Source of the DNA: Amaricoccus sp.
GTDB lineage: Bacteria > Pseudomonadota > Alphaproteobacteria > Rhodobacterales > Rhodobacteraceae
Reading direction: 5' to 3'
Length of the DNA stretch: 64,000 nucleotides
Assembly: GCF_017995835.1 (NCBI RefSeq)
Contig: NZ_JAGOID010000001.1
Span: forward strand, 18,205 to 82,204
Each line of letters begins with the position of its first letter. Positions within the stretch are counted from its first letter, which is position 1. Both the position numbers and the translations under genes were made by a program. The notes beneath the pieces were generated by a model. The model was not told the DNA's origin. It worked only from the letters and a program-made list of their open reading frames with translations, and did not search any database. Shown piece by piece: positions 54,440-63,489 of the stretch.

Positions 54440-54573
54440 ACCGGCGGGCTCATGAAACGACTCGCGGACCTTTTGACCTTTGACATTTTTATCGTGTGCA
54501 CTCAGATAGTTACCCTATCTATCACGCGTGTTAGCCCGTGTTGCGCCGGGTGGCTTGGTAGACTCTCCGGTAT
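54438..54573 (+). repeat. Dispersed repeat R1, copy 3 (136 bp)
   Basis: Same family as 3483-3630 and 34491-34629, in the orientation of the latter. It begins ATACCGGCGGGCTCATGAAA and ends CTCTCCGGTAT. It includes the small stem GATAG/CTATC (54505-54519) and the CACGCGTG palindrome. It overlaps the ATG of the Atm1-type exporter by two bases. Repeat R2 copy B begins 60 bases further on. The whole interval 54440-54858 is filled by these two repeats and no gene is seen in it. Confidence 0.85.
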
Positions 54574-54633
54574 CATACGAGTTCCGGTTGATCGGTTCGG
54601 TCGACGCGGCGCGGTGATCTCGCCGATATCCCC

Positions 54634-54832
54634 GCCGATTTCGACCGTTGGCGAAATCGGCACGCGACTGCCCTTCCGAGGGCAGGCGCGTTCCGCGCCA
54701 GCCAGGGCAGTCGCGCGCCGATGCGAGCCCGGGAGATATCGGATGGCCCCTCGGCCCGCGCTTGCGGCGCGCGCCGATCGGATCGCGCGGGGCGCCACTG
54801 GCAAATCGGATGGGCGCAGCCGGGGGCTGCGC
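54634..54832 (-). repeat. Structured dispersed repeat R2, copy B
   Basis: Reverse-complement counterpart of 16152-16374. It shares the end stems GCCGATTTCG/CGAAATCGGC and GCGCAGCC/GGCTGCGC, the block CTGGCGCGGAACGCGCC and GCAAGCGCGGGCCGAGGGGCC. Its long stem reads CGCGACTGCCCT with AGGGCAGTCGCG, a perfect 12-bp pair, where copy A has a G-T pair at the fifth position. It lies between R1 copy 3 and the LysM gene's 3' end. Confidence 0.85.
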
Positions 54833-54858
54833 GAAACAGCGATCAAGCGGAGTTGGTG

Positions 54859-55947
54859 TCACTCGCCGGTCTCGCCCTCGGGCAGCACGAAGATCTGGCC
54901 CGGATAGATCAGGGCTGGATCGCGGATCAGATCGCGGTTGGCCGTATAGATGCGGGTGTAGAGGACGCCCGATCCGTAATGCGCCCGTGCGATCGTCCAG
55001 AGGTTGCCGCCGGGCTGCACCGTGACCATTCCCGGCGGCGTCGCGGGCGAAAGGTCGGGGAGATCGCGCTGGAACGGCGTCTCCAGCCGCGCCGCGACGG
55101 TTCCGTCGTCGTGGAGCGCGTCGATGCGCAGGCGATGCACGCCCGTCGCCACCTCGCCGAGCGCGAGCACCCAGCGCCCGTCGCTCCCGACGGCGCCGTC
55201 CCGCGCGAAGCGATCGTCGACATAGGCGCGGATCCGGGCCCCGGCCGCGCCGATGCCCGCGAGCGTGACCTCGCCGCCGTCCTCGCCATAGGAGATGCTC
55301 GCGAGGGTCAGTCCGCCGGCCGCGTCGGTCGGGCTCACCTCGACGCCGCCGTCGCGCACCACCGCGGTCGCCGCAACCCGTGGCTTCGGCCCGCCCTCGG
55401 CGGGCGCGTCGGCCGGTTCCGTGGCGGGCCCGGGCGGAGCGTCGACCGGCGTTTCGTCGGATCCTGCCGCCGCGGCGAAGCCGGGCGGGTCCTCGAACGA
55501 CAGCGGCGGCGCCTCTGGCAACAGCACGACCATGTCGGCGGAGGCAACGCGCTCGCCGGTCCCGGTCCTGCTCTCGAGGGTCAGGGTGCGCGGCTCGGCC
55601 GAGGGCGTGGTCTCGAACGCCACTACGAAATCGCCGGAGGCGTCGGCCGTGGTCTCGGCCACGACGCCGTCCTCGGTCCGGAGCGTCACGGTCGCTCCCG
55701 GCTCGGCCCGTCCGGCGACGAGGGCGGAGCCCTCCGGCGTCACCCGCACCACGTCGAGGCTCGGCGCGGCAGGCTCGGCCGCCGCCGTCCCGGCCGAAGT
55801 CGTGGCGGCCGGCGCGGCCGACGGCGCGGCGACGGCCGGCGGATCGGCGACGGGCGGGGCCGACCGACGCACGGCGACCACGATTGCGCCTGTCGCCGCG
55901 ACGGCGAGGACGGCGACGATCGCGATGGCGGGGGCCGGCAACGCCAT
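54859..55947 (-). CDS. LysM-domain protein with repeated Ig-like region
   Basis: A 362-residue protein anchored by one N-terminal membrane segment (AIAIVAVLAVAATGAIVVAV). An Ala/Pro-rich linker follows, then Ig- or carboxypeptidase-regulatory-like segments (VAGRAEPGATVTLRTEDG and LAGIGAAGARIRAYVDD). The C-terminal LysM domain is VTVQPGGNLWTIARAHYGSG to IYPGQIFVLPEG, which binds peptidoglycan. It is downstream of nothing on its strand; the convergent side is repeat R2. The family is widespread in Rhodobacterales without known function. Confidence 0.85.
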   Translation of the reverse strand: MALPAPAIAIVAVLAVAATGAIVVAVRRSAPPVADPPAVAAPSAAPAATTSAGTAAAEPAAPSLDVVRVTPEGSALVAGRAEPGATVTLRTEDGVVAETTADASGDFVVAFETTPSAEPRTLTLESRTGTGERVASADMVVLLPEAPPLSFEDPPGFAAAAGSDETPVDAPPGPATEPADAPAEGGPKPRVAATAVVRDGGVEVSPTDAAGGLTLASISYGEDGGEVTLAGIGAAGARIRAYVDDRFARDGAVGSDGRWVLALGEVATGVHRLRIDALHDDGTVAARLETPFQRDLPDLSPATPPGMVTVQPGGNLWTIARAHYGSGVLYTRIYTANRDLIRDPALIYPGQIFVLPEGETGE

Positions 55948-56061
55948 GACCCGGCTTGCTCCTTGCGCAGGCAGAACCGCGAGCGGCAGGGCTCGCCGAA
56001 CTCCCGAACGCCTGCTAACACGTCAACGCCCTGAAGCTACTGAGAAACGGACCGCCTGTCC

Positions 56062-56622
56062 ATGAGCGTCGCCGCCCGTGCCTCCGTCTGCGTCTTTTGC
56101 GGCTCCCGCTACGGCGCCGACCCGGCCTATGCCGAGGCCGCCCGCGCTCTCGGCGCCGGCCTCGCGGGGGCGGGCTTGCGGCTCGTCTACGGCGCGGGCG
56201 ACGTCGGGCTGATGGGCGAGACCGCCCGTGCGGCGCAGGCGGCCGGCGGCGCGACCTTCGGCGTCATTCCCAAGCACCTGGCCGATCGGGAGGTCGCCCG
56301 GCGCGACCTGTCGGTGTTCGTCGTCACCGAAACGATGCACGAGCGCAAGAAGGTGATGTTCATGAACGCCGACGCGGTCGTCGCCCTGCCCGGCGGCCCG
56401 GGCACCCTCGACGAGCTTTTCGAGGTCCTCACCTGGCGCCAGCTCGGCCTCCACGAGAAGCCGGTCTACCTGCTCGACGTCGGCGGCTACTGGGCGCCGC
56501 TGCGCGCCCTTCTCGGCCATCTCGTCGCCGCGGGCTTCGCCGAACCGGAGTTCCTGACCTATCTCGAGGTGGCGCCCACCGTCCCCGACCTGATCGCCCG
56601 CCTGCGCCGGCGCCTCGGGTGA
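56062..56622 (+). CDS. LOG family (TIGR00730) nucleotide phosphoribohydrolase
   Basis: A 186-residue Rossmann-like protein with the LOG motif PGGPGTLDELFEVLTWRQLG, covering PGGXGTXXE, and the Arg/Lys site MHERKKVMF. The N-terminus VCVFCGSRYGADPAY is typical. In plants, LOG proteins activate cytokinin nucleotides by releasing the free base; in bacteria they act on AMP-like nucleotides. The name lysine decarboxylase seen in databases is not supported by these motifs. Divergent from the LysM gene. Confidence 0.9.
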   Translation: MSVAARASVCVFCGSRYGADPAYAEAARALGAGLAGAGLRLVYGAGDVGLMGETARAAQAAGGATFGVIPKHLADREVARRDLSVFVVTETMHERKKVMFMNADAVVALPGGPGTLDELFEVLTWRQLGLHEKPVYLLDVGGYWAPLRALLGHLVAAGFAEPEFLTYLEVAPTVPDLIARLRRRLG

Positions 56623-56626
56623 CGGC

Positions 56627-57556
56627 TCACCCGACCGTGCCGGAAGGCCCGGGCGGCGCGAGGCGCGCCCTCCGCCAAGTCTCGAAGCCATAGAGCGCCA
56701 GCGCCGCCCAGATCATCGGGAAGGCGATCGCGTCCCAGCGGGTGAAGGGCTCGCCGAACGCCAGCACGGCGACGAGGAACTGCAACGTGGGGTTGAGATA
56801 CTGCACCAGCCCGAGCGTCGCGAGCCGAAGCCGCCTGGCTGCATAGGAAAACAGGATGAGCGGCCCCCCCGTCATCAGCGGGCCGGAGAGCGCGAGCAGG
56901 ACCGAGAGCCGCAGGTCCGCGCCGAAGAACCCGCCCGGCCGCCCGCTCGGATCGGCGAAGACGCCCGCGTGGAGCCCCGCGAGCCAGACGAGCGCCGGGA
57001 CGAGCAGAAGGCCCGTCTCGATCAGCACGCTCGCCAGCGGACCGATCCCGAGCCGGTTCTTGAGCAGGCCGTAAAGCCCGAAGGTCGAACCCAGCATAAG
57101 TGCTATCCATGGCGGCGCGCCGAAACCCCAGGTCAGCACCGCGACCGCGAGCGCGGCGAGTGCGATCGCAGCGCCCTGCAACGGCGTGAACCGCTCGCCC
57201 AGCACGACGAAGCCGAGCACGACCGCGATCAGCGGGAACACGTAGTAGCCGAGGCTCGCCTCCAGCGCGCGGCCCGCCTGCACCGCCGAAATGAAGCCGA
57301 ACCAGTTGGCGGCGATCAGCAGGCCGGTCGCGGCGAGAACGCGGAGCGTCCGCGGCTGGCGCGCCGCCGCGACCACCTCGCCGAAGCGGCCCTGCGCCGC
57401 GATCACCAGCCCGACGAAGGCGACCGTCCAGACTACCCGGTGCGACAGGACCTCGAGCGGCGGCACGGCGGCGAGCGCCTTGAAGAAGATCCCGGACAGC
57501 CCCCAGATCACGCAGGCCGTGACCATCGCCAATGCGCCGCGCGCGGCCCCGGACAT
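56627..57556 (-). CDS. rarD: RarD/EamA family transporter
   Basis: A 309-residue membrane protein with about ten spans arranged as two EamA halves. The start GALAMVTACVIWGLSGIFFKAL and the region ANWFGFISAVQAGRALEASLGY match RarD, as do QYLNPTLQFLVAVLAFGEPF and the closing FPMIWAALALYGFE. EamA proteins export metabolites; the substrate of RarD is not settled. It is convergent with the LOG gene, four bases apart, with no terminator visible. Confidence 0.88.
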   Translation of the reverse strand: MSGAARGALAMVTACVIWGLSGIFFKALAAVPPLEVLSHRVVWTVAFVGLVIAAQGRFGEVVAAARQPRTLRVLAATGLLIAANWFGFISAVQAGRALEASLGYYVFPLIAVVLGFVVLGERFTPLQGAAIALAALAVAVLTWGFGAPPWIALMLGSTFGLYGLLKNRLGIGPLASVLIETGLLLVPALVWLAGLHAGVFADPSGRPGGFFGADLRLSVLLALSGPLMTGGPLILFSYAARRLRLATLGLVQYLNPTLQFLVAVLAFGEPFTRWDAIAFPMIWAALALYGFETWRRARLAPPGPSGTVG

Positions 57557-57571
57557 GGCGTTCCCGTTCCG

Positions 57572-57664
57572 TCAGCGCCGCGCGCGGACGCTCCGCGCGG
57601 GCGCGCGCGGAGTCCGGCCGCCAATGAGGCGCCCTGCGGCGATCCGCCGGCCGGTGAAGCCCAT
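57572..57664 (-). CDS. Possible 30-residue basic leader peptide upstream of rarD
   Basis: An ATG at 57664 with GGAGAG a few bases before it opens a 30-codon frame (GFTGRRIAAGRLIGGRTPRA and a further Arg-rich end), which stops 15 bases before the rarD start. It is in the only place a leader gene could be, within the 322-base rarD-marR interval. The rest of that interval (57665-57878) shows no gene. The composition is extreme, with ten Arg, so it may be a chance frame in GC-rich sequence. Confidence 0.25.
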   Translation of the reverse strand: MGFTGRRIAAGRLIGGRTPRAPARSVRARR

Positions 57665-57878
57665 GCCCGTCTCTCCGAAGGCTGACCCGGAAGCGTTTAG
57701 GTCTGCCGGGCCGAGAGGACAATGCGTGTCGATCGGCCCGAAGCCCAACGTGACGCCGAATCGTCGCCTGCCGAAGCGGCGGTTCTCCGCCGCAGGCCTC
57801 GGCGCCCCCGTGTTGCGGGCGCAAAGGCAAGTCGAATATGGTCGTAGCAATCCGGCAAGGGACTCCGAAGTACGGGCC

Positions 57879-58340
57879 ATGGAAGCCGTGTTCGACCTCG
57901 AGGAGTTTCTGCCCTATCGGCTGAACCGGGCCGGCGACGCCGCGAGCGCGGGCTTCGTCGAACTCGCTCGCGCCCGGCATCACATGACGCGACCCGAATG
58001 GCGCGTGATCGCGATGCTCGGGCGCTCGGGCCGGCTCACCGCCGGGCAGATCGTCCGACGCTCGGGCATGCACAAGACCAAGGTCAGCCGCGCCGTCGCC
58101 GCGCTCGAACGTCGCGTCTGGCTCCGCCGCTCGACCGACGAGGCCGACCGTCGCATCGAGAACCTGGAGCTGACCGAGGCGGGCCGGAGCGCGTTCGGCG
58201 AGCTCGTCGAATTCGCCCGCGAGCAACAGGCCATGCTCGTCGCCCGTCTCGGGCCCGAACGCCTCGCCGCGCTCGACTCCGCCCTCGCCGTCATCATGGA
58301 CGGCTTCGGCCCCGGCGAGCCGGCCAGCGACGATTCCTGA
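57879..58340 (+). CDS. MarR family transcriptional regulator
   Basis: A 153-residue winged-helix protein with the MarR pattern: TRPEWRVIAMLGRSGRLTAG, then QIVRRSGMHKTKVSRAVAAL as the recognition part and WLRRSTDEADRRIENLELTE as the wing. The N- and C-terminal helices form the dimer. The ATG at 57879 starts the family-like EAVFDLEEFLPYRLNR. It is divergent from rarD, which it may control. Confidence 0.88.
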   Translation: MEAVFDLEEFLPYRLNRAGDAASAGFVELARARHHMTRPEWRVIAMLGRSGRLTAGQIVRRSGMHKTKVSRAVAALERRVWLRRSTDEADRRIENLELTEAGRSAFGELVEFAREQQAMLVARLGPERLAALDSALAVIMDGFGPGEPASDDS

Positions 58341-58466
58341 TCTCGGCACTCGGCGCGGCGACCGTCTGGGGTTGATCGCGAGTTAACCACCATGTCGCGT
58401 CATGATTGAACGAAAGTCGAGGAAAGCCGAGATTGCTCCCGAGATCTGTACCAGGGAGTAACGATC

Positions 58467-59063
58467 ATGAAGTTCCTCGCCGTCGCCGCCGTCGCGGCTT
58501 TCGGTTTCACCGCGACCGCCGAGGCCGCCACCTTCGCCGTCACCGGCGGGGATGCGTTCTGGCTGCCGTCCAACTTCGGCACCGGCGTTCCCTCGGGCGA
58601 TCTCGCCCCGGGCGTCCAGATCCAGCGCAACGCGGCGCTCGCGCTCGACAAGGCGGGCAAGGTCACGTTCACCTATTTCGGGACCGAGGCCGACTACCAC
58701 AACAAGTTCTCGATCGACGGCATGACGGGGTTCGACAACAAGGCGGCCGCCAACGACAGCTTCTCGCTGAAGCTCGACGCCGGCGCCGTGCCGTTCTCGT
58801 TCAGCACCGCGAACCCGGCCGGCACGGTGGCCAACGGCGCGTCCAGGGGCTTCTACCAGAGCATCGCGCTGTTCCAGAAGTCGCCGTCGACGGTCTTCGC
58901 GCTCTTCAACGACAGCGCGACCTCCGACACCGACTATGACGATCTCGTCGTCCGCATGGACGTCGCGCCCGTGCCGCTGCCCGCGGCCGCCTGGCTGCTG
59001 CTCGGCGGTCTCGGCGGCCTCGGCGCCGTCGCCCGCCGCAAGTCGGCGGCCAAGGCGGCCTGA
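58467..59063 (+). CDS. VPLPA-CTERM sorting domain surface protein
   Basis: A 198-residue exported protein. The signal is residues 1-20 (KFLAVAAVAAFGFTATAEA). The C-terminus has the tripartite sorting signal: the motif VPLPAAAW, a membrane helix LLLGGLGGLGAV, and a basic tail ARRKSAAKAA. Proteins of this kind are processed by an exosortase and exported to the surface, often alongside polysaccharide genes. The body is beta-rich with GNAALALDKAG-like strands and an acidic segment TSDTDYDDLVV. No exosortase gene is in the window. A strong AGGGAG ribosome site precedes the ATG. Confidence 0.88.
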   Translation: MKFLAVAAVAAFGFTATAEAATFAVTGGDAFWLPSNFGTGVPSGDLAPGVQIQRNAALALDKAGKVTFTYFGTEADYHNKFSIDGMTGFDNKAAANDSFSLKLDAGAVPFSFSTANPAGTVANGASRGFYQSIALFQKSPSTVFALFNDSATSDTDYDDLVVRMDVAPVPLPAAAWLLLGGLGGLGAVARRKSAAKAA

Positions 59064-59086
59064 CCCCCGTCAGGCGCCGTCCGGCC

Positions 59087-59118
59087 GGCCCCGGCAAGGC
59101 TTCCCGCCTTCCGGGGCC
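59087..59118. terminator. Terminator-like hairpin between convergent genes
   Basis: GGCCCCGG (59087-59094) and CCGGGGCC (59111-59118) form a perfect 8-bp stem; inside, AAGGC pairs with GCCTT, leaving a TTCCC loop and one bulged C. It sits between the convergent VPLPA-CTERM and gnd genes. No T tract. Confidence 0.6.
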
Positions 59119-59123
59119 GCGTC

Positions 59124-60524
59124 CTATCCGGCCCAGGGGCCGTGCTGCCCGGTCCGCCCGTCGTCGAGCCGCGCGAACCCGTGCAGCCCGAAGAAGTCGC
59201 GCTGGCCCTGGATCATGTTGGCGGTGCCGCGCGCCGTGCGCAGCGCATCGAAATAGGCGACGCCGGAGGCGAGCGCCGGCGTGGCGAGCCCGTTCAGCGC
59301 CGCGGCGGCGACGACCTCGCGCAGCGCGCCATGCGTCTCCTTCACCAGCCCGGCGAAGAACGGCGCGAAGATCAGGTTGCGGTCCGGGGCCTCCGCCAGC
59401 GCCGAGGCCATGTCGTCGAGCATCGCCGAGCGGATGATGCAGCCCGCCCGCCAGATCCGCGCGATCAGCGGCAGCGGCAGCAGCCAGCCGAACTCGCGCG
59501 AGGCGGCGGCGATCATCTCGAAGCCCTGCGCGTAGCAGAGCGCCTTGCCGCAGACGAGCGCGCGCTCCAGCGTCGCCTCGTCGAGCGCGCCCCCGGCCAG
59601 CCGCCGCGGCCCGGCGCCGAAGATCGCCTCGGCCTCGCGCCGCGCCGCCCGCGCCGCCGACAGGTTGCGCGCCGCCACCGCCGCCTCGATCGCCGGCACG
59701 GGCACCGCGAGGTGCTGCGCCTCGATCGCCGTCCAGCGGCCCGTGCCCTTCTGCCCCGCCGCGTCGACGATCACGTCGAGGAGCGGCCCGCCGCTCTGCG
59801 GATCGATGGTTCCCGCCACCTTGCCGGTGATCTCGACCAGGTAGGATTGCAGCCGCCCGCGGTTCCAGCGCTCGAAGGTCGCCCCGATCTCCGCCGCGCT
59901 CCGCCCGAGCCCGTCGCGCAGAACGCCGTAGATCTCGGCGATCATCTGCATGTCCGCATACTCGATGCCGTTGTGGACGGTCTTGACGAAATGCCCGGCG
60001 CCCTCCTCGCCCAGCCAGGCGGCGCAGGGCTCGCCCTCGTGCTGCGCCGCGATCGCCTCGAGGACCGGCGCCACCCGGTCCCAGTCCGCGCGCCGGCCGC
60101 CGCCCATGATCGACGGCCCGTGCCGCGCGCCTTCCTCGCCGCCGGAGACGCCCATGCCGAGAAAGGCGCCGCCGCCGTCGCGCGACCGGCGGTCGGTGTC
60201 GTGGAAATTGGCGTTGCCCGCGTCGATGATCAGGTCCTCGGGATCGAGCAGCGGCCTCAGCGCCGCGATCTGCTCGTCCACCGCCCTCCCGGCCGGGACC
60301 ATCAGGATGATCGCCCGCGGCCGGGCGAGCGCGGCGACGAACGCCGCCAGCGTCTCGGTCGGCGTGATCCGCGCCGCGAGATCGCCCGCCCCGGCGTGGA
60401 AGCGCCGCGTGACCTCGGCCGTCCGGTTCCAGACGGCGATGTCGAAACCCTTCTCGGCGATGTTGAGCGCGAGCGCCCCGCCCATCGTCCCGAGGCCCAC
60501 CAACCCGATCCGGCTCTCGCTCAT
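59124..60524 (-). CDS. gnd: 6-phosphogluconate dehydrogenase, decarboxylating
   Basis: A 466-residue oxidative pentose phosphate enzyme giving ribulose-5-P, CO2 and NADPH. The cofactor loop is IGLVGLGTMGGALALNIAEKG. Catalytic and substrate residues lie in GGEEGARHGPSIMGGG and in GHFVKTVHNGIEYADMQ, with Lys and Asn/Glu. The C-domain ends FGLHGFARLDD and an HGPW tail. The length fits the long 6PGDH form of about 470 residues. The start region VWNRTAE suggests NADP use. It is divergent from accD. Confidence 0.95.
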   Translation of the reverse strand: MSESRIGLVGLGTMGGALALNIAEKGFDIAVWNRTAEVTRRFHAGAGDLAARITPTETLAAFVAALARPRAIILMVPAGRAVDEQIAALRPLLDPEDLIIDAGNANFHDTDRRSRDGGGAFLGMGVSGGEEGARHGPSIMGGGRRADWDRVAPVLEAIAAQHEGEPCAAWLGEEGAGHFVKTVHNGIEYADMQMIAEIYGVLRDGLGRSAAEIGATFERWNRGRLQSYLVEITGKVAGTIDPQSGGPLLDVIVDAAGQKGTGRWTAIEAQHLAVPVPAIEAAVAARNLSAARAARREAEAIFGAGPRRLAGGALDEATLERALVCGKALCYAQGFEMIAAASREFGWLLPLPLIARIWRAGCIIRSAMLDDMASALAEAPDRNLIFAPFFAGLVKETHGALREVVAAAALNGLATPALASGVAYFDALRTARGTANMIQGQRDFFGLHGFARLDDGRTGQHGPWAG

Positions 60525-60660
60525 CGTCTCTGCCTCCTGTCCCGCGCGCCCAGTTTCCGGGGATTCCCGGCAGCCGCAACCCCTGGCCTCGCGATTGCAT
60601 TCGCGTGGCGCGGCGCATATCTAGGCCGGCAGCGCGGGCTCCCGCGAGGGCAGGATCTGC

Positions 60661-61571
60661 ATGAACTGGATCTCGAACTACGTCCGGCCGAAGATCAACT
60701 CGCTGTTCAACCGGCGCGAGATGCCGGAGAACCTGTGGGTCAAGTGCGACGAGTGCGGAACCATGCTGTTCCACCGCGAACTCGCCGCCTCGCAGCAGGT
60801 CTGCACCAATTGCGGCCACCACATGCCGATCGGCCCGCGCGAGCGGTTCACGGCGCTCTTCGACGGCGGCGTCTTCGTCGAGGTGAGGGCGCCGAAGCCG
60901 CTGACCGACCCGCTCGGCTTTCGTGACCAGAAGAAATACGTCGACCGCCTGCGCGAGGCGCGCAAGACGACCGGCGAGGAGGAGGCGATGCTGGTGGCCG
61001 AGGGCGAGATCGCCCGGCTGAAGGTCGTCGCCGCCGCCCAGGACTTCTCGTTCATGGCGGGCTCGATGGGAATGCAGGTCGGCAACGCGCTGATCGCCGC
61101 CGCGGAACGGGCCGTCAAGCTGAAGGCGCCGCTGGTGGTGTTCTCCGCCGCAGGCGGCGCACGGATGCAGGAGGGCATCCTCAGCCTGATGCAGATGCCG
61201 CGCACCACCGTCGCCGTGCAGATGGTGAAGGAGGCGCGGCTGCCTTATGTCGTCGTGCTGACCCATCCGACCACGGGCGGCGTGACCGCATCCTACGCCA
61301 TGCTCGGCGACGTGCAGATCGCCGAGCCCGGCGCGCTCATCTGCTTCGCCGGACCGCGGGTGATCGAGCAGACGATCCGCGAGACGCTGCCGGAGGGGTT
61401 CCAGCGGGCGGAATACCTGCTCGACCACGGGATGCTCGACCGGGTGACGCCGCGCAAGGCGATGCGGGCGGAACTGGCGACCATCCTGCGGCAGCTTACC
61501 AACCAGCCGCCGCCGGTGATGGGCGAACTCGCCGCGCCCGAGTTGTCGGCCGCGGAGCCCGCGGCCGCGCC

Positions 61572-61575
<4 letters not shown>
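60661..61575 (+). CDS. accD: Acetyl-CoA carboxylase carboxyltransferase beta subunit
   Basis: A 304-residue subunit that, with AccA, transfers carboxyl from biotin to acetyl-CoA in the first step of fatty acid synthesis. The zinc ribbon uses Cys29, Cys32, Cys48 and Cys51 (KCDECG and VCTNCG). The carboxyltransferase core has [20 protein letters not shown] and the [20 protein letters not shown] stretch. The tail (about residues 280-304) is Ala/Pro-rich. Its stop overlaps the folC start by four bases (GTGA), so accD and folC are coupled. Confidence 0.96.
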
Positions 61576-62852
<1,277 letters not shown>

Positions 62853-62926
62853 GCGCGGCGGCAAGCCTGTCGCGAAGGAGGCGGCGACGGTCGCGGGCCG
62901 GATCCGGCGCGTGCAGGCGGGAGCGA

Positions 62927-63385
62927 TCAGGCGACCGCCCCGCGCGGGCGCGACGTGGCGGCGCGGACCTTGCGCCCGATCTCGTCGAGGGTGCGCCGCA
63001 GCCGGTTGAGTTCGCACGGCTCGAGCGGGCGCACCGGGCCATAGCGCAGCGCGAGGTTCTCGCGATCGAGCGTCAGGCGCACCAGGTGGAGAGCGGTCTT
63101 TCGCCGGATCTCGAGGCCGAGCTCGATGGCCAGGGCGGCGCGCGGGCGCAGGTCGTGGCCCTGCGCGCGGAGCCGGCCGGCAGGCTCGCCCAGCGCCCGC
63201 AGGAAGGCGTCGAGGTAGAGCTCGATGGCATGGAGCGCGCAGAAGCGCGCGGGGACGCGCGACGCGTCGTCGGCGTCCCCGGCGGCCAGCAGGGCCTCGG
63301 CGGCGGCGTGGTAGGAACCGGCGAGACGCAGCAGGTCGTCGACGCCGGCGCCGAGGTCATTGTCACGAAAGGGAGACGGCGTCAC
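62927..63385 (-). CDS. HEPN-like helical protein
   Basis: A 152-residue all-helical protein, probably starting at GTG 63385. The segments LRLAGSYHAAAEALLAAG, FCALHAIELYLDAFLRALG and RLRAQGHDL, then RRTLDEIGRKVRAAT, resemble a HEPN four-helix bundle. I see no clear RX4-6H ribonuclease motif, which argues against an active HEPN toxin, and no antitoxin gene is beside it. It lies between folC and hemF. The 104-base gap to hemF and the start region show no regulatory signature. Function unknown. Confidence 0.6.
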   Translation of the reverse strand: MTPSPFRDNDLGAGVDDLLRLAGSYHAAAEALLAAGDADDASRVPARFCALHAIELYLDAFLRALGEPAGRLRAQGHDLRPRAALAIELGLEIRRKTALHLVRLTLDRENLALRYGPVRPLEPCELNRLRRTLDEIGRKVRAATSRPRGAVA

Positions 63386-63489
63386 CGAGGCCTCGCAATG
63401 CTTCGACGACGCAGAAGGGTAGTCGTCAGCCCGCGTCGATCAAGCAAGGTGCGGATGCTCAGTTAATCGGCCGCCCGAACGCAGCCGCG

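Noticed and set aside
62927..63385. HEPN toxin of a toxin-antitoxin pair
   Set aside because: No RX4-6H motif is evident and there is no partner MNT or antitoxin gene nearby; only the helical resemblance remains.
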